Part shown: in pieces, positions 33,370 through 43,518 of the stretch
Layout of the letters: each line of letters opens with the position of its first letter
Numbering within the stretch: the first letter of the stretch is position 1
NCBI GenBank assembly: GCA_014529385.2
Contig: CM043955.1
Span: forward strand, 152,508,140 to 152,572,139
Length of the DNA: 64,000 bases
From: Adiantum capillus-veneris
Taxonomy: Eukaryota > Streptophyta > Polypodiopsida > Polypodiales > Pteridaceae
Direction: 5' to 3'
The notes under the pieces: model-generated
The model's database searches: none
Told to the model about the DNA's origin: nothing
What the model saw: the letters and a program-made list of their open reading frames with translations, nothing else
Position numbers and translations under genes: made by a program

Positions 33370-33690
33370 TCATGGTCTCCCCAAAATAATATGATAATCC
33401 TGACTGTGATCCTCAATGTTCAAAACTACTAAGGAAACAACAAAAGACAAGCCAGCTACATCCAGGACAATGCCCCGGAGTAATCCTATTGGTTGTACTC
33501 TTCTCTGATCTGCCATGCGAACTACAAAGGGTGTAAGTTCCCAATCACTAAGTCCAAAACGCTCACAAGCTGCTTGAGTAATAATATTTACTCCTGCACC
33601 TCCATCTAATAGTACTTTGTCGATGTATGTACCATGATATCTGACTGAAAGCTCCGGGATGCGAGTATCTGTGATCCTATTTGTCGGCAC
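33370..33690 (-). pseudogene. pro: Gypsy 2 protease
   Basis: The 106-codon frame has VLLDGGAGVNIIT (active-site D-G-G-A) and ends with YHIILGRP. The order and spacing fit a Gypsy aspartic protease. Confidence 0.85.
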
Positions 33691-35180
33691 AACCAGACTG
33701 ACTCGTCCCCCTCACCCTCAGCTACCGCAATGTCAACTTCCATCATTTCTTTGGACTTCTAACTTAGCAAGGCATTATGAAATTCGGAACCAATTTCAGT
33801 AATGAACCCAAAGGTACTTGTATTCGCGAATCGATAACCTCTTTCCAAACTGAATCCCAATTATCCACTTCCCTAGTATCAACCTTGTTCTAACTTTCCC
33901 CTCTTTTGTTTCGAGACCAGAGGTCGATGGTCCTGATGATTGCAATGGTGGTACTAACTCTGGCATCCACGTCATAGTCTTTTTTCATACATCTTCTTGA
34001 GTTGCCCAATCCGGAAGCTTAACCTCAGCTGTTGGAACCACCCTTTTTTCAGAATGCGTAACTAGTGAAACCACCAGGTCTCACTTCTCCAGACCTTCAA
34101 TTTGAACCATAGCCACACTCGGCTGCTTTCCAGTAGCACATTCATATTTATTTCAATCATATTCCATAGCCTCTGAACACTCAAACCGCCAGTGCCCATC
34201 TCCCAAACAGAAAAGGCAGGTCTTGGGTCGATTAGGATCTGGCCACCTCTTTCGCGCGATCGCGACCCCCTCCTTGACACCGTCCCCTTGCTTGTCCTTG
34301 AAAGGACACCTCTGATGTATGAGCGCGAGCCATCACCACCACAGGCTCTTGTCCCTGCCTTGACTATGGTGGGTGCCATGTAGAAGAATCCCGACTCCTA
34401 CGACCCCGACCATTGAAATAACATTCCACTATATTATGAGTGTTGACCATGCAAATCACACACCATTTCTGATTCATTGCACGCTCTTAAGTGGCATGTC
34501 CCGAATTTTGGCACTGAGTACACCACAGTTCCTTTAGATTTTTAACCATCGCAGAAGATTCTGATGATCCGGATGGAACACCTTTCCCTTGACAATGGGA
34601 TTTTCTCCGAGGTGCCTCCTTCGATTCTTTCCCCGTATCGTTGCTGCCTGAGTCTGAGGAATCTGAGTCTGCAGTCTCCGACTCCGAACTATCACTACCA
34701 CTTCCCTGAGACTTACGATCAGATTTCTTTCACTCTTTGTTCTTTGATTTCTTTGGAGATTCCGTATCCTCTAAATCTTCTCCTGCTACAACAGCCCTTG
34801 CAATTACATTATCCAGTGGAGTAGTTACCTTATCCATTGTTGCCATAGCAGTTCTAAGATCCTTATTGAGTCCGCGCAAAAACTAATCATTCAACACCTC
34901 GGCTGCTGGCCGTTGTGCCTGAGGTACCCGCTGCAAAAGCATCCGAAATTTTGCAGCATAATCCTCTAATGGCACGATTTTTGACGCAGTGTCCGAAGCT
35001 TTTCCAAATGTTGAGGGACCGCCTTTTCCGTTATGAACCGTCACAAGAATGCTTTGGACCCTTTGTAATACATCTGAAAGTGATCATCAGGGTATTCTGA
35101 CAACCATTTGGCAGCTTTCCCTGAAAGTGTAGATTCAAACACTGATTGTTGATGAAGAGGAATCACCGCTCTAGGATGAT
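33691..35180 (-). pseudogene. gag: Gypsy 2 gag capsid and knuckle region, heavily broken
   Basis: Frames are interrupted every 100-300 bp. A serine/aspartate-rich stretch is readable at about 34620-34740, followed by zinc-knuckle remnants (WCTQC ... and CVICMVNTHNIVEC) at about 34420-34540. A 105-codon frame at 34062-34379 is arginine-rich. The order fits a Gag C-terminal half. Confidence 0.55.
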
Positions 35181-35609
35181 TCAATCCATACACTTTATTA
35201 AATTGTCGCAAATGTGCATCAGGGTATTCCTTTGAAAGACCTCGAAATGGCTATACTTAATCTGAGGCTGTGCCATCATCCCTTGCCCAACTGTACCCCC
35301 TCTTGGAAAAAGATGTCGAACACTAGGAGGTGGGGACAATGGCGGTGAAACCCCAGGACTACTTACCAGAGATGGTGGTGGTGCAACATGAGTGGGTGAG
35401 GGTGAACGCACGGCAGGAGGACATGGCTGACTACGTGGAGTACGCCGCGCACGCCGAATACGCTTACCATGCAGCAGACTTGGTGATGGAGACACATGTT
35501 CCTCAGCTTGCGGTGTAGAAAAAACAAATTCATCCGAACCACCTCTCCTCCGACGTCTCCCCACAATTGGAACCACAGGGTCAGGAGGACCCTGCAACCT
35601 AGTGCGCAT
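35181..35609 (-). pseudogene. gag: Gypsy 2 gag N-terminal region
   Basis: The 142-codon frame begins MRTRLQG about 25 bp inside the primer-like site. It is arginine- and proline-rich (GRRRRRGG, a poly-PS stretch). It then breaks into the capsid region. Confidence 0.6.
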
Positions 35610-35633
35610 GCATGCTCACAGTAGGTCGCCCAT

Positions 35634-35651
35634 CGCGCATCGTGGTCGCCA
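35634..35651 (-). other. Gypsy 2 candidate primer-binding site
   Basis: On the minus strand TGGCGACCACGATGCGCG has the TGGCG start and length of a tRNA-Arg-like primer site. It sits 25 bp upstream of gag. The first eight bases fit best; the tRNA identity is an inference. Confidence 0.45.
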
Positions 35652-35957
35652 GATATAACGTCTATTGCCCGCAGAGGAGCAATAAGCATTACGGGAATGA
35701 ATACCCTCACACTGCCTTACATTATATGAACATTAAAACACATGAAGGCAGAATAGAAGACAAGTCACAGAAACAGAATATTGTCTTGTTCTTTATTGAT
35801 ATGCAACCGAACACAGAGTACAAGAGGGAAAATATATCGATAACATGAACATTAGAGAATCCCCAAAGACTGGTATGCCCCCCCATATACAATCTCTACT
35901 CTAGTGCAGATCGGGAACCGTGCAAAACCCCGTCCTGTCCCATGATATCCTTTGAAG
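35652..35957 (-). repeat. Probable LTR remnant of Gypsy 2
   Basis: Its position outside the primer-like site suggests the end of a 5' LTR, cut by or merging into LINE D near 35958. No second copy is visible in the window, so the call rests on position only. Confidence 0.35.
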
Positions 35958-36007
35958 AATTGTGAGAGCTTTAAGTACCTTGGCCTTGAGGTTCTAGCCA
36001 ATCACAA

Positions 36008-36379
36008 GTGGAAGTGGGAAAGAGAGCATACTATGCAGTTGAGAACATTTGTAATGCGGGAAACATCAAGTGTTGGGGTCTCAAGAAGTACCTTTTTGAC
36101 ACATTGATGGCATCGGTTCTTCTTTATGGAGTTGAAGTGTGGGGTGGGAGCATTTCAAAGTCTACTTGGAAAGAGTTTGAGAATGTTCAAAAGAGTTTTC
36201 TTACAAGTTTTCTGCAAGTTAAGACACAAACACCATATATGCTCCTACTTCTTGAGTCGGGATCTCTTCCAATTGAGGTTATGGACATGGAAAGGGTTGT
36301 GGAGTACATGATAAAGATATGTCAAAACCCTTTACATCGACTTCCTACAATTTCATGGGAAGCAAGCAAAAAAGTTTGA
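36008..36379 (+). pseudogene. LINE D post-RT fragment
   Basis: The 123-codon frame matches the LINE B segment from GKRAYYA to KASKKV, including LLYGVEVWG and QTPYMLLLLESGSLPIEV. It has neither catalytic residues nor an endonuclease. Confidence 0.85.
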
Positions 36380-36457
36380 AAGATGCATAAAAGAAAGATC
36401 TGAGCACGGGATGGATGCAAGACATAAAGAAGTGGTTTGGGAGATGAGATGCATTAC

Positions 36458-36462
36458 ACTTA
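36458..36462 (+). other. Target duplication of Gypsy 3, left copy (ACTTA)
   Basis: ACTTA directly precedes the 5' LTR. The same five bases follow the 3' LTR at 42190-42194 and lie within one LINE sequence when the insert is removed. Confidence 0.92.
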
Positions 36463-36596
36463 TGTAAGGACATGGGTCCTATGGGCAAGGCCACCGGCAC
36501 GGCCGGACAATGTGTACGCTAGGGGGAGGCTATAAAGATAGCATAGTTGGGTGGAGACTAGCACACGCATTACTCTCGTCCTTTCACTGGTATTCA
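36463..36596 (+). repeat. Gypsy 3 5' LTR, 134 bp
   Basis: It starts TGTAAGGACATGGG and ends CCTTTCA. It contains TATAAAGATAGC near 36531 as a possible TATA box. It aligns with 42067-42189 over its full length with several substitutions and small gaps. Confidence 0.92.
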
Positions 36597-36597
36597 A

Positions 36598-36610
36598 GCT
36601 ATTCTTGGGA
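36598..36610 (+). other. Gypsy 3 candidate primer-binding site
   Basis: TGGTATTCAAGCT follows the LTR end after one base. It has the TGG start and position of a primer site but differs from the common methionine sequence; the tRNA is not identified. Confidence 0.5.
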
Positions 36611-37214
36611 AAGGGGAAAAGCGGGTTGCATTTGCATGTGACGTGCATCTTCTCTCCCATGACTTGCAGGCAGGACAGCGAACGCGCATGATTAAGGTGG
36701 GCGACTAAGGCAAAATGGACCGGCAACTCTACAACACTGAGGCTCTATTGGCGCCATTGGCTGTGCGCATAGAAAGGATCTCTAAACCCTTGTATGAAGG
36801 AGGATTGAACCCACCCCATGAGGGTAAGAAGCTAGCACTCTACCATCCAAGCTATTGAGCCTTGTTGTGTATAACAAGGAAAGATAGCAAACTTGAGTTG
36901 ACAAGGAAAGCGAGAAGGAAAGGAAAGCTACAAACTTCAAGGAAGTAGTTTCACCCTTTCTTTTCATTTCTTAGAGAAAGGCAAGTTTTCCTCCAAAAAT
37001 TCTTTTTTGTTCAAGGAGGAAGCTTCACAAGTGAACAAAAGCCTTCACAAAAACGATGAGTGTTTGTGAAGAATCAACGAAGGTGTTCTTACGACAAACG
37101 AGACGTGAAGCGCTACAATTTTCGCAAGGTGAGGTTTACATGCAACACAAAAGTCCTCGAGCATAAAAAACACAAAGACTTCAAGCTTTTCAAGGTACAA
37201 GTTGACGTTTTTTT
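36611..37214 (+). other. Gypsy 3 leader
   Basis: About 0.6 kb between primer site and gag. Apart from the tRNA-like sequence at 36790-36861 I see no feature. No coding frame is evident. Confidence 0.6.
36790..36861 (-). tRNA. tRNA-like sequence in the Gypsy 3 leader, probably a pseudogene
   Basis: Read on the minus strand it has an A-box-like TAGCTTGGATGGTAGAG and a B-box GGGTTCAATCC at normal spacing. The D-arm can pair weakly. The acceptor 5' arm GGCTCAA has no 3' complement, and the anticodon stem is poor. It is therefore a decayed tRNA, a SINE-like piece or a captured primer tRNA. Confidence 0.35.
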
Positions 37215-38549
37215 TTGTCTCTCTACATTAGTGTGTTTACCATAGCCAGCGAGGATATTCCACCTACATACACTTTTGATTTTGAGCACTTACATCAAAA
37301 TCTGGAGAACATGGGTACTATTGATATTAATATGCCCGAGGATGATGATCTAGGAGATCATGGCCTTGTAGATATGGCTGCTTTCAAGACTTTGGAAAAT
37401 CACCAAAGCGTACATGAACACAATCTCTCTGCACTAAATACGAATGTTACCAATCTTATTGAGCTACTTGTGAAATTTATGGATTCACAGACGGCTCAAG
37501 GAGCCCCAGGTGGCATGGTTCAAGGAACCCAAGCTCGCACGACTCAAGGAGTGCAAGAGACAAGTGATTTAGAAGATGTAGAAGGTAAAAATGTATTGCT
37601 TAATAATATCACCATTCCTGAGTTTCATGGTGAAGAGCATGATCGCAACAAGGATACTGTCAATACGTTCTTACAAAAATGGAGTGATATTTATCGATTG
37701 AGACACACCTTGGATATAAAGACAGTTATGGAAACAGGTTTATCTCTTAAACACAAGGCCGATAAGTGGTGGATGACATTTCCAATAGATGCTCGTCCTC
37801 CATCTTGAACTATGTTTCAAGCTTCTTCCTCCAAAGAGTTTTTGGAATCTAATGAAGAGGATAAGAATTGGTTAGCATGGGATGCATGCCACATGTCTGG
37901 CCTCTCTCTCACTCAGTACCTTTCCAAGTACTGGAAAATCATATTAAAACTAGAAGGTCTATATGAATTCCAAAAGATACGTGGTTTCAATAGGGGTCTT
38001 GACAAAGACTATCGTCTTCATGTCAAGACCCAACATCCAAAAACTTTGGAAGAAGCCATCGGTCATGCCCAAAGATATGATGACGACCACGAGAGGAAGG
38101 GAAATGTTTCCTACTCTAAGAATACTTTTGCTAAGAGCAATGTGGCTAAGAGCCAATGGCGAGGTAGATCTCTTACACATTCCAAGAGGCATAAGAGACA
38201 ATCTACCTCTCCACATCCACAAGAGGCTAAGAAGACTAATCAATCACGAGAGACTCCACGTGGGTCTCTCAGAATTGCCGATTTTGAGCGTGCAAAGAAG
38301 CACGATTTGTGTTTCAGATGTCTTTCGGACAAGAAGTATTGTCCTCTTTTGCAAGGCAAAGAAAAGGCCATGCACACTGTGCAACACCTCACATTAGATT
38401 CATCTCATAAATATTGTGATGTAGAGGTTCTTCATATGGAAGAAAAGCACAAGTGTTGTGGGCCTGCTTCAATGTGGCAGCCCACCTTTGGCCCCCATGA
38501 ATTGATTTGCATGCATGGCACTATTAATGGCAACGTGTTTGTATTTTAG
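37215..38549 (+). pseudogene. gag: Gypsy 3 gag
   Basis: Two pieces in one frame (37215-37808 and 37812-38549) are split by a TGA (37806-37808). The capsid part contains EFHGEEHDRNKDTVNTFLQKW and KADKWWMTF. The C-terminal part has a knuckle-like remnant (LCFRCLSDKKYC). Protease starts in the -1 frame at 38528, overlapping by about 20 bp. Confidence 0.8.
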
Positions 38550-38875
38550 TGGATGATGGTGCAACTCATGACTTCATGAACTATAAGCTAGTCAAGAAAT
38601 TGAAGCTTACACAGACTCCTTGCTCCCACAAGTATGTGGTAGAATAGATCTCTGGAAATGATAAAGAAGTATGGGACTTCCAAGTTATGAACATGGATCG
38701 TGCTGATGTAGTTTTAGGATGGGAGTGGCTGCATGGTTTAGGAAACACATTGCACACTAATTATGAACGCAACTCCTTATCCTTTGTGGCCAATGGTAAA
38801 CATGTCCTTTTGCTTGGTGAGAAAAATATACCTTCTGCACCTCTTATATGTATAGTAGAGCTTTCTATGTTATAG
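38528..38875 (+). pseudogene. pro: Gypsy 3 protease
   Basis: In the -1 frame relative to gag, ILVDDGATHDFM is readable near 38543, where the family usually has D-S-G-A. The later strand VVLGWEWL (38710-38730) closes the domain. A stop near 38646 breaks it. Confidence 0.7.
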
Positions 38876-38902
38876 AAAGCAGATTTAATACATAAAGTCT
38901 TT

Positions 38903-39901
38903 TTGTGTTACTGCTTGTCTCCAAGTCTTGTGAATTCTAGTTATGGTATACAAAGTGCAATGAACTTTTATGATAAGAAAAGTATTTACAATTATAAAGA
39001 GCAAAGTGTTCTCAATTTTGATTCTATTGAGCAACGTGCAGCTGTTGTAAAACAAACATTACAGGAATTACAAGATTCTCCATCCCAGCATAGCTCTAGT
39101 TTACTTTCTCCTTTTGCACGGCAAAAGCTAACTCACTTACTCACGAAGTATAGTGATGTATTCTCAAGTGATTTAATGCCGGGTTTACCCCCTACACGTG
39201 ATGTGCAGCATGGCATAGATGTCCTGCCGGGCACTGAACTGGTGAGTAAACCACCTTATCGTATCGGTGCTAGTGAGGCCAACGAGGTTGAGAGTCAGAC
39301 GGTTTACTACCTCGCCCGTGGTTTCATTAGACCTAGCACTTCACCTTGGGAATCACCAATCCTATTGGTAAAAAAGAAAGATGGTACTATACGCATGTGC
39401 GTGGATTATCGTGGATTAAACGCCATAACCATCAAGAACAAGTATCCTCTGCCTCAAGTGGATGAGTTGTTTGATCAACTCCATGAGGCAAAATACTATA
39501 CAAAGATAGATCTTTGTTCAAGTTACCACTAGGTGCGTATTCTTTTGAAAGATATCTCTAAAACTGCCTTTAGAACACGGTTCGGGCATTTTGAATTTTT
39601 TGTTATGCCTTTTGGTTTAACCAATGCTCGAGCTACATTTATGACACTCATGGATAGTGTCTTACATCCCTATCTTGGAAAATTTGTTGTGTTTTTCCTT
39701 GATGACATTCTCATTTATAGTAAGACTAAAGATGAACACGTAGAACACTTACGATTAGTGTTTGAACAACTACAAGCTCACGCTCTGTATGCTAAGCAAA
39801 GAAAATGTGATTTCTTTAAAACAGAGATACATTACCTCGGTCATGTGATCTCTTATTTTGGCATCAAAATAGACACTCACAAGGTCGCTGCCATTCTTTG
39901 A
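38903..39901 (+). pseudogene. pol: Gypsy 3 reverse transcriptase
   Basis: Two pieces in one frame (38903-39532 and 39533-39901) are separated by a TAG. The motifs are [33 protein letters not shown] and the catalytic FFLDDILIYS. All catalytic Asp residues are present. Confidence 0.9.
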
Positions 39902-40623
39902 TGGCCACATCCCAACACGGTTGAGGAGCTTCAAATCTTCTTAGGCATGGCTGGATTTTATCGACAATATATCCGTGATTATGCCAAAATGGATGTTCCC
40001 ATAACGAATCAACTTAAAGAAAAAGGTAAGACCTTTTCTTGGGAAGAAACCCAACAACGAAGTTTTGAACAACTCAAGGTAGCTGTAGCCACAGCTCCCA
40101 TCCTAGCAATCATTGACCCACAAGCCGTTTGTGGTAGAGACTGATGCTAGTGATAAAGGAATTGGTGCAGTACTTCTCCAGGAGAGAAGACCTATAACCT
40201 TTGAAAGTAAAAAGTTGGATAAAGCTCAACCAAAATTATTGTGTCTATGAGAGAGAGCTCTATGCCATAATTCACGCTTTACGAAAGTGGAGACACTATT
40301 TATATGGTGCCGAGTTTGAAGTAGTTTTTGACCATGACAGTATTAAATGGTTTACTACTCAAATGGACTTGAAAGGTCATAAAGCTAGATGGGCAAAGAT
40401 CCTTCAAGATTATAATTGTAAGCTACGATATTGCAAGGGGCGATATAATGTAGTAGCGGATTCACTAAGTCGGACGCCTCATATTAATTCACTTGCTTCC
40501 ACGGAAATAAAGAGTGAATTTTTGGAGTCATTACGTGGAAAATGTGCACAAGATCAATCATATGCTAAAGTGTGGAGTGCAATTTTAAAAAGGGATCCCT
40601 CACACTCACATGTCTATGCGTAG
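39902..40623 (+). pseudogene. pol: Gypsy 3 RNase H
   Basis: Pieces at 39947-40144 and 40201-40623 in two frames carry GFYRQYIRDYAKM, ETDASDKGIGAVLL (near 40138) and YERELYAIIHALRKWRHYL. They match RNase H of chromodomain Gypsy elements with a frameshift near 40190. Confidence 0.8.
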
Positions 40624-40723
40624 CCAGATCAACATGTCTCTACACGTGCAGATAAAAACTCCAACACACAGAGCTCCAATCCTACTCAGGAAGAGCTTAA
40701 GTGATGGAAGATTTATTCCATAG

Positions 40724-41580
40724 GTGATGGCTACTTTCTCCACAGGGGTAGAGTATGTGTGCCAAAAAACTCAAACACTAGGTGCCAAATATTATTTGAG
40801 TGGCACGATAGTCCAAGTGCTGGTCATCCATGTATTTGTAAGATGTATGCCTTGGCTCAACGGAAATTTTATTGGCCAGGCCTACATCATGATGTTCAAG
40901 AGTACATACTAAATGCCAATAGTGTCAAGTTCATAAGGCAGAGCGCCTCATGGTAGGTGGCCTTTTACATCCTTTAGAGATTCTACAAGGTAAGTGGGAG
41001 AGTATCTCTATGGATTTTGTAGTAGGACTACCTACTACAAACCGTGGCCATGATGCCATATGGGTAATTGTAGACCATCAAGATGGGTCGATTCATTCCC
41101 ACTAAGACTACGGTTAAGATGCCAAAATTATCACGACTATTTGTAGAGCATATACATAGACTCTACGGTCTTCCAACTAGTAACATTAGTGATAGAAATC
41201 GAAAGTTCAATAATCACTTCTGGAGATCTGTGTTTCAAAAGTTGGAAACTACACTTAATCTTAGTATGGATGATCATCCAAAAACAAATGGTCAAACTAA
41301 AAGAGTTAATCAAGTGCTAGAGGATATGCTACGAGCGTACATTAGTAAGAAGAAAACCAATTGGGAAGACTACTTACCTATATTGGAATTTTCTTATAAT
41401 ACTTCAAAGCATGTGACTATAGGGATTAGTCCATTTATGCTTTTATATGGTTTTCAATCTAGATCACCCGTTACAGTGGGGTTGGCTAAGGAGAAGATAC
41501 AACAAGCGAAGGATTTTCTCCAAGACCATTTTGATATGCTTCGAGTTGCTCGACAGATTGTGAAGCAAGCTCAAGATTGA
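40724..41580 (+). pseudogene. pol: Gypsy 3 integrase
   Basis: The zinc region keeps its two His (WHDSPSAGHPC) but lacks the Cys pair near 40910-40935. The core frame 41083-41580 has the second Asp in ISDRNRKF. The position of the catalytic Glu reads TKRVNQ, so Glu is replaced by Lys. Integration would be abolished. Confidence 0.85.
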
Positions 41581-42051
41581 TATAAGAAGTACGCAGATGA
41601 GCATTGTCGTCTTGCTACTTTCAAAGAAGGAGACAAGGCTTTTGTCAAAGTTCCGAAGCATTAAAAAATTTTGAAGACGGGAAAAGTTGTTAAACTTTCA
41701 CCACGCTAATGTGGACCGTTTATCATTCTCAAACATATATGTCAAGTGGCCTATAAGTTAGCTCTTCCTGAGCACTCACGAGTTCATCGGTTAACCATTT
41801 ACAAAAACAACTAGGACAAAATGATAATGTCATTGACACAAATGTGTTAGTTGACCTTATCAAACCGCCAAGAATCCCTCATGAACCCAAAGAGATTTTG
41901 GATTCTCATGAGCTTCGCACCAGAAATCATGTCAGACGACAGGTGTTGGTAAAATGGCTAGATAGACCTAAACAAGGTTCTACATGGGAGAATGTCTCGG
42001 CACTTAAGAAACGTTTTCCTACATTCGTTTTCGAGGACGAAAACGATTCTC
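41581..42051 (+). pseudogene. Gypsy 3 integrase C-terminus and chromodomain
   Basis: After broken integrase C-terminal sequence, the frame 41844-42071 has QVLVKWLDRPKQGSTWENVSAL, a chromodomain with its aromatic and acidic positions. Chromodomains steer integration to marked chromatin. Confidence 0.85.
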
Positions 42052-42066
42052 AAAGGGGGGGGGTAA
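42052..42066 (+). other. Gypsy 3 polypurine tract
   Basis: AAAGGGGGGGGGG precedes the 3' LTR and two or three intervening bases, a clear priming site. Confidence 0.85.
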
Positions 42067-42189
42067 TGTAAGGACATGGGTCCTACGAGCAAGGCCACCG
42101 GCACGGCCGGACAATGTGTACGTTAGGGGGAGGCTATAAGATAGCACGGATGGGTGGAGAGTAGCGCACATATTACTCTCATCCTTTCA
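42067..42189 (+). repeat. Gypsy 3 3' LTR, 123 bp
   Basis: It matches the 5' LTR with gaps, starts TGTAAGGACATGGG and ends CCTTTCA. It is followed by the second ACTTA (42190-42194) and LINE D sequence. Confidence 0.92.
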
Positions 42190-42194
42190 ACTTA

Positions 42195-42412
42195 CTACAT
42201 GATGCTTAATTGTAAGTGGTTTGCAAATTTTTCTAGATGGCATGAGAATGGCCTCTACATGGTGGACTCTAGTGTGCATCATACAAGTAGGTATGAGAAT
42301 ATCTAATTTTGCCATGCAATTGTGAGCAGGTGAGTGACTACCTTCTTTACCCTTATTTGCTTGTAGCATTAATTATACCAATGTTACTCACTTTGAACTT
42401 CTCTTCTATAGG
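42195..42412 (+). other. End of LINE D and flanking sequence
   Basis: About 20 bp of LINE D follow the target duplication (CTACATGATGCTT). The rest is single-copy-like. CAG|GTGAGT near 42328-42336 is a perfect 5' splice-site match and lies before the exon-like frame at 42413. Confidence 0.6.
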
Positions 42413-43518
42413 TCATCTATATCTCAACAATCCACCAATTAAAACTTTGGTTCGTAGTTCCTGTAACACATCGAAGGGGGAGAACAATTATTTCCATAAA
42501 TGAAGAGGAGACCATCTTGTTAAGTATGGAGCCTGATTTACCCTTGTAATTTTCTGTGGTAAAAGCGCACATTTGTAAGGCCCCCATTATGAGGAGAAGC
42601 CATCGTGCGTGAAGGAAAATCACTCACCGGAAACCAAAATTTTCACGGACAAGAATCAAGGGCAACTTTAAAGGCCTCGGGGGCGAGGCCCCCGAGACTT
42701 TTTTTTTCGCCGGAATATTATGGCAAGACGGCGGCCGGAAAGTGGTCAGAAAACAACCGGTCGGTTGGACCGGTGGCCGGTAGTCAATGGCCGATGGCCT
42801 GTGGCCGGTGGCCGGTGGCCGAATTCAAAAGCGGACTTGTCTTCTCAAAGGCGGCCACACATGGGCGGATTGGAGGGTCCGATTTGGACTTTTTTGCACA
42901 AGGGCGGCTACACATGGCTGTCTCTCATAAGAGAGGGCAGCCCTTTTGGCCTATAAAAGGAGGCCATTTCTACACACATTTCATAGTGTGAAGTTGATGC
43001 AACAAGGTGAGTGTGAGGTGGTGAGAGTGAAGCAAGGCGGGAGCTCCATTAAGGGTATAATCCCTTTGTAAACTACTTCTTGTTTTGAAGTACTAAAGCC
43101 ATTGAGTGGCTGCTTTCCCGTGGACGTAGCCCACATTGGGTGAACCACGTATATCATGTGTACTCTCTCTCTCTCTCTACTCTATAATCTCGTGTATATA
43201 AATCTGTCTCTCTCCATTAAGTAATCTACTCAATTATCTATTTAGCTACGTCTTATTTCCTAACACATCTTTGACCCTCTCCCACCTATACTTTGGATGA
43301 AGGGGAGAGAGATCAATGATTCAAGTCCCATGGCCATAGGTCATAGAGAGAATGATTGCAATGATGATGATGATGAGATGGAGGATGACGATGTAAAAGA
43401 TGATGAAGCCAACACATCCACAAACGACAATTCTACTTCTCTCTTTATTGATTTAGGAGCCATGGGTTTAGAATTGGATGATGCTTCTTGTAGAGATCTT
43501 TTGGAAGATGATTCATAA
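42413..43518 (+). pseudogene. Possible host gene 3' exon split by a solo LTR
   Basis: A pyrimidine-rich TTCTCTTCTATAG ends at 42412, like a 3' splice site. One frame runs from 42413 to the LTR and, if the LTR and one duplication copy are removed, continues from 43271 to the stop at 43518 without a break. The second half is strongly acidic (DDDDEMEDDD) and ends LLEDDS. I recognise no family. The unbroken frame across the insertion supports real coding sequence, but length is modest and expression unknown. Confidence 0.4.
42518..43265 (+). repeat. Solo LTR of the Copia 1 family, 748 bp
   Basis: It matches the reverse complement of the Copia 1 LTRs, from TGTTAAGTATGG to TTTCCTAACA. It is flanked by CATCT at 42513-42517 and 43266-43270, a clean target duplication. 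A solo LTR forms when the two LTRs of an insertion recombine. Confidence 0.95.

Larger units (their letters stand above)
29653..35957 (-). mobile_element. Gypsy 2: degenerate Ty3/Gypsy element
   Basis: It reads leftwards: a probable LTR remnant (about 35654-35957), a primer-like site (35634-35651), gag, protease (33370-33690), reverse transcriptase (32268-32792), RNase H, and integrase to 30181. Coding is broken throughout. No matching 3' LTR is visible to the left of 30181, so the left edge is uncertain; a purine-rich run near 30060 could be the polypurine tract. Confidence 0.8.
35958..36462 (+). mobile_element. LINE D fragment, plus strand
   Basis: It closely matches LINE B from GAGAGCTTTAAGTACCTTGG onward but lacks about 30 bp near 36018. 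It is interrupted at 36462 by Gypsy 3 and resumes as about 20 bp after 42194. Neither end shows the (GA)n tract seen at other copies. Confidence 0.85.
36463..42189 (+). mobile_element. Gypsy 3: chromodomain Ty3/Gypsy element with very short LTRs
   Basis: The element is 5.7 kb, with LTRs of 134 and 123 bp, a polypurine tract, and matching ACTTA duplications in LINE D. Coding order is gag, protease, RT, RNase H, integrase, chromodomain, placing it in the chromovirus branch. Many stops and shifts make it non-functional. Confidence 0.93.
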
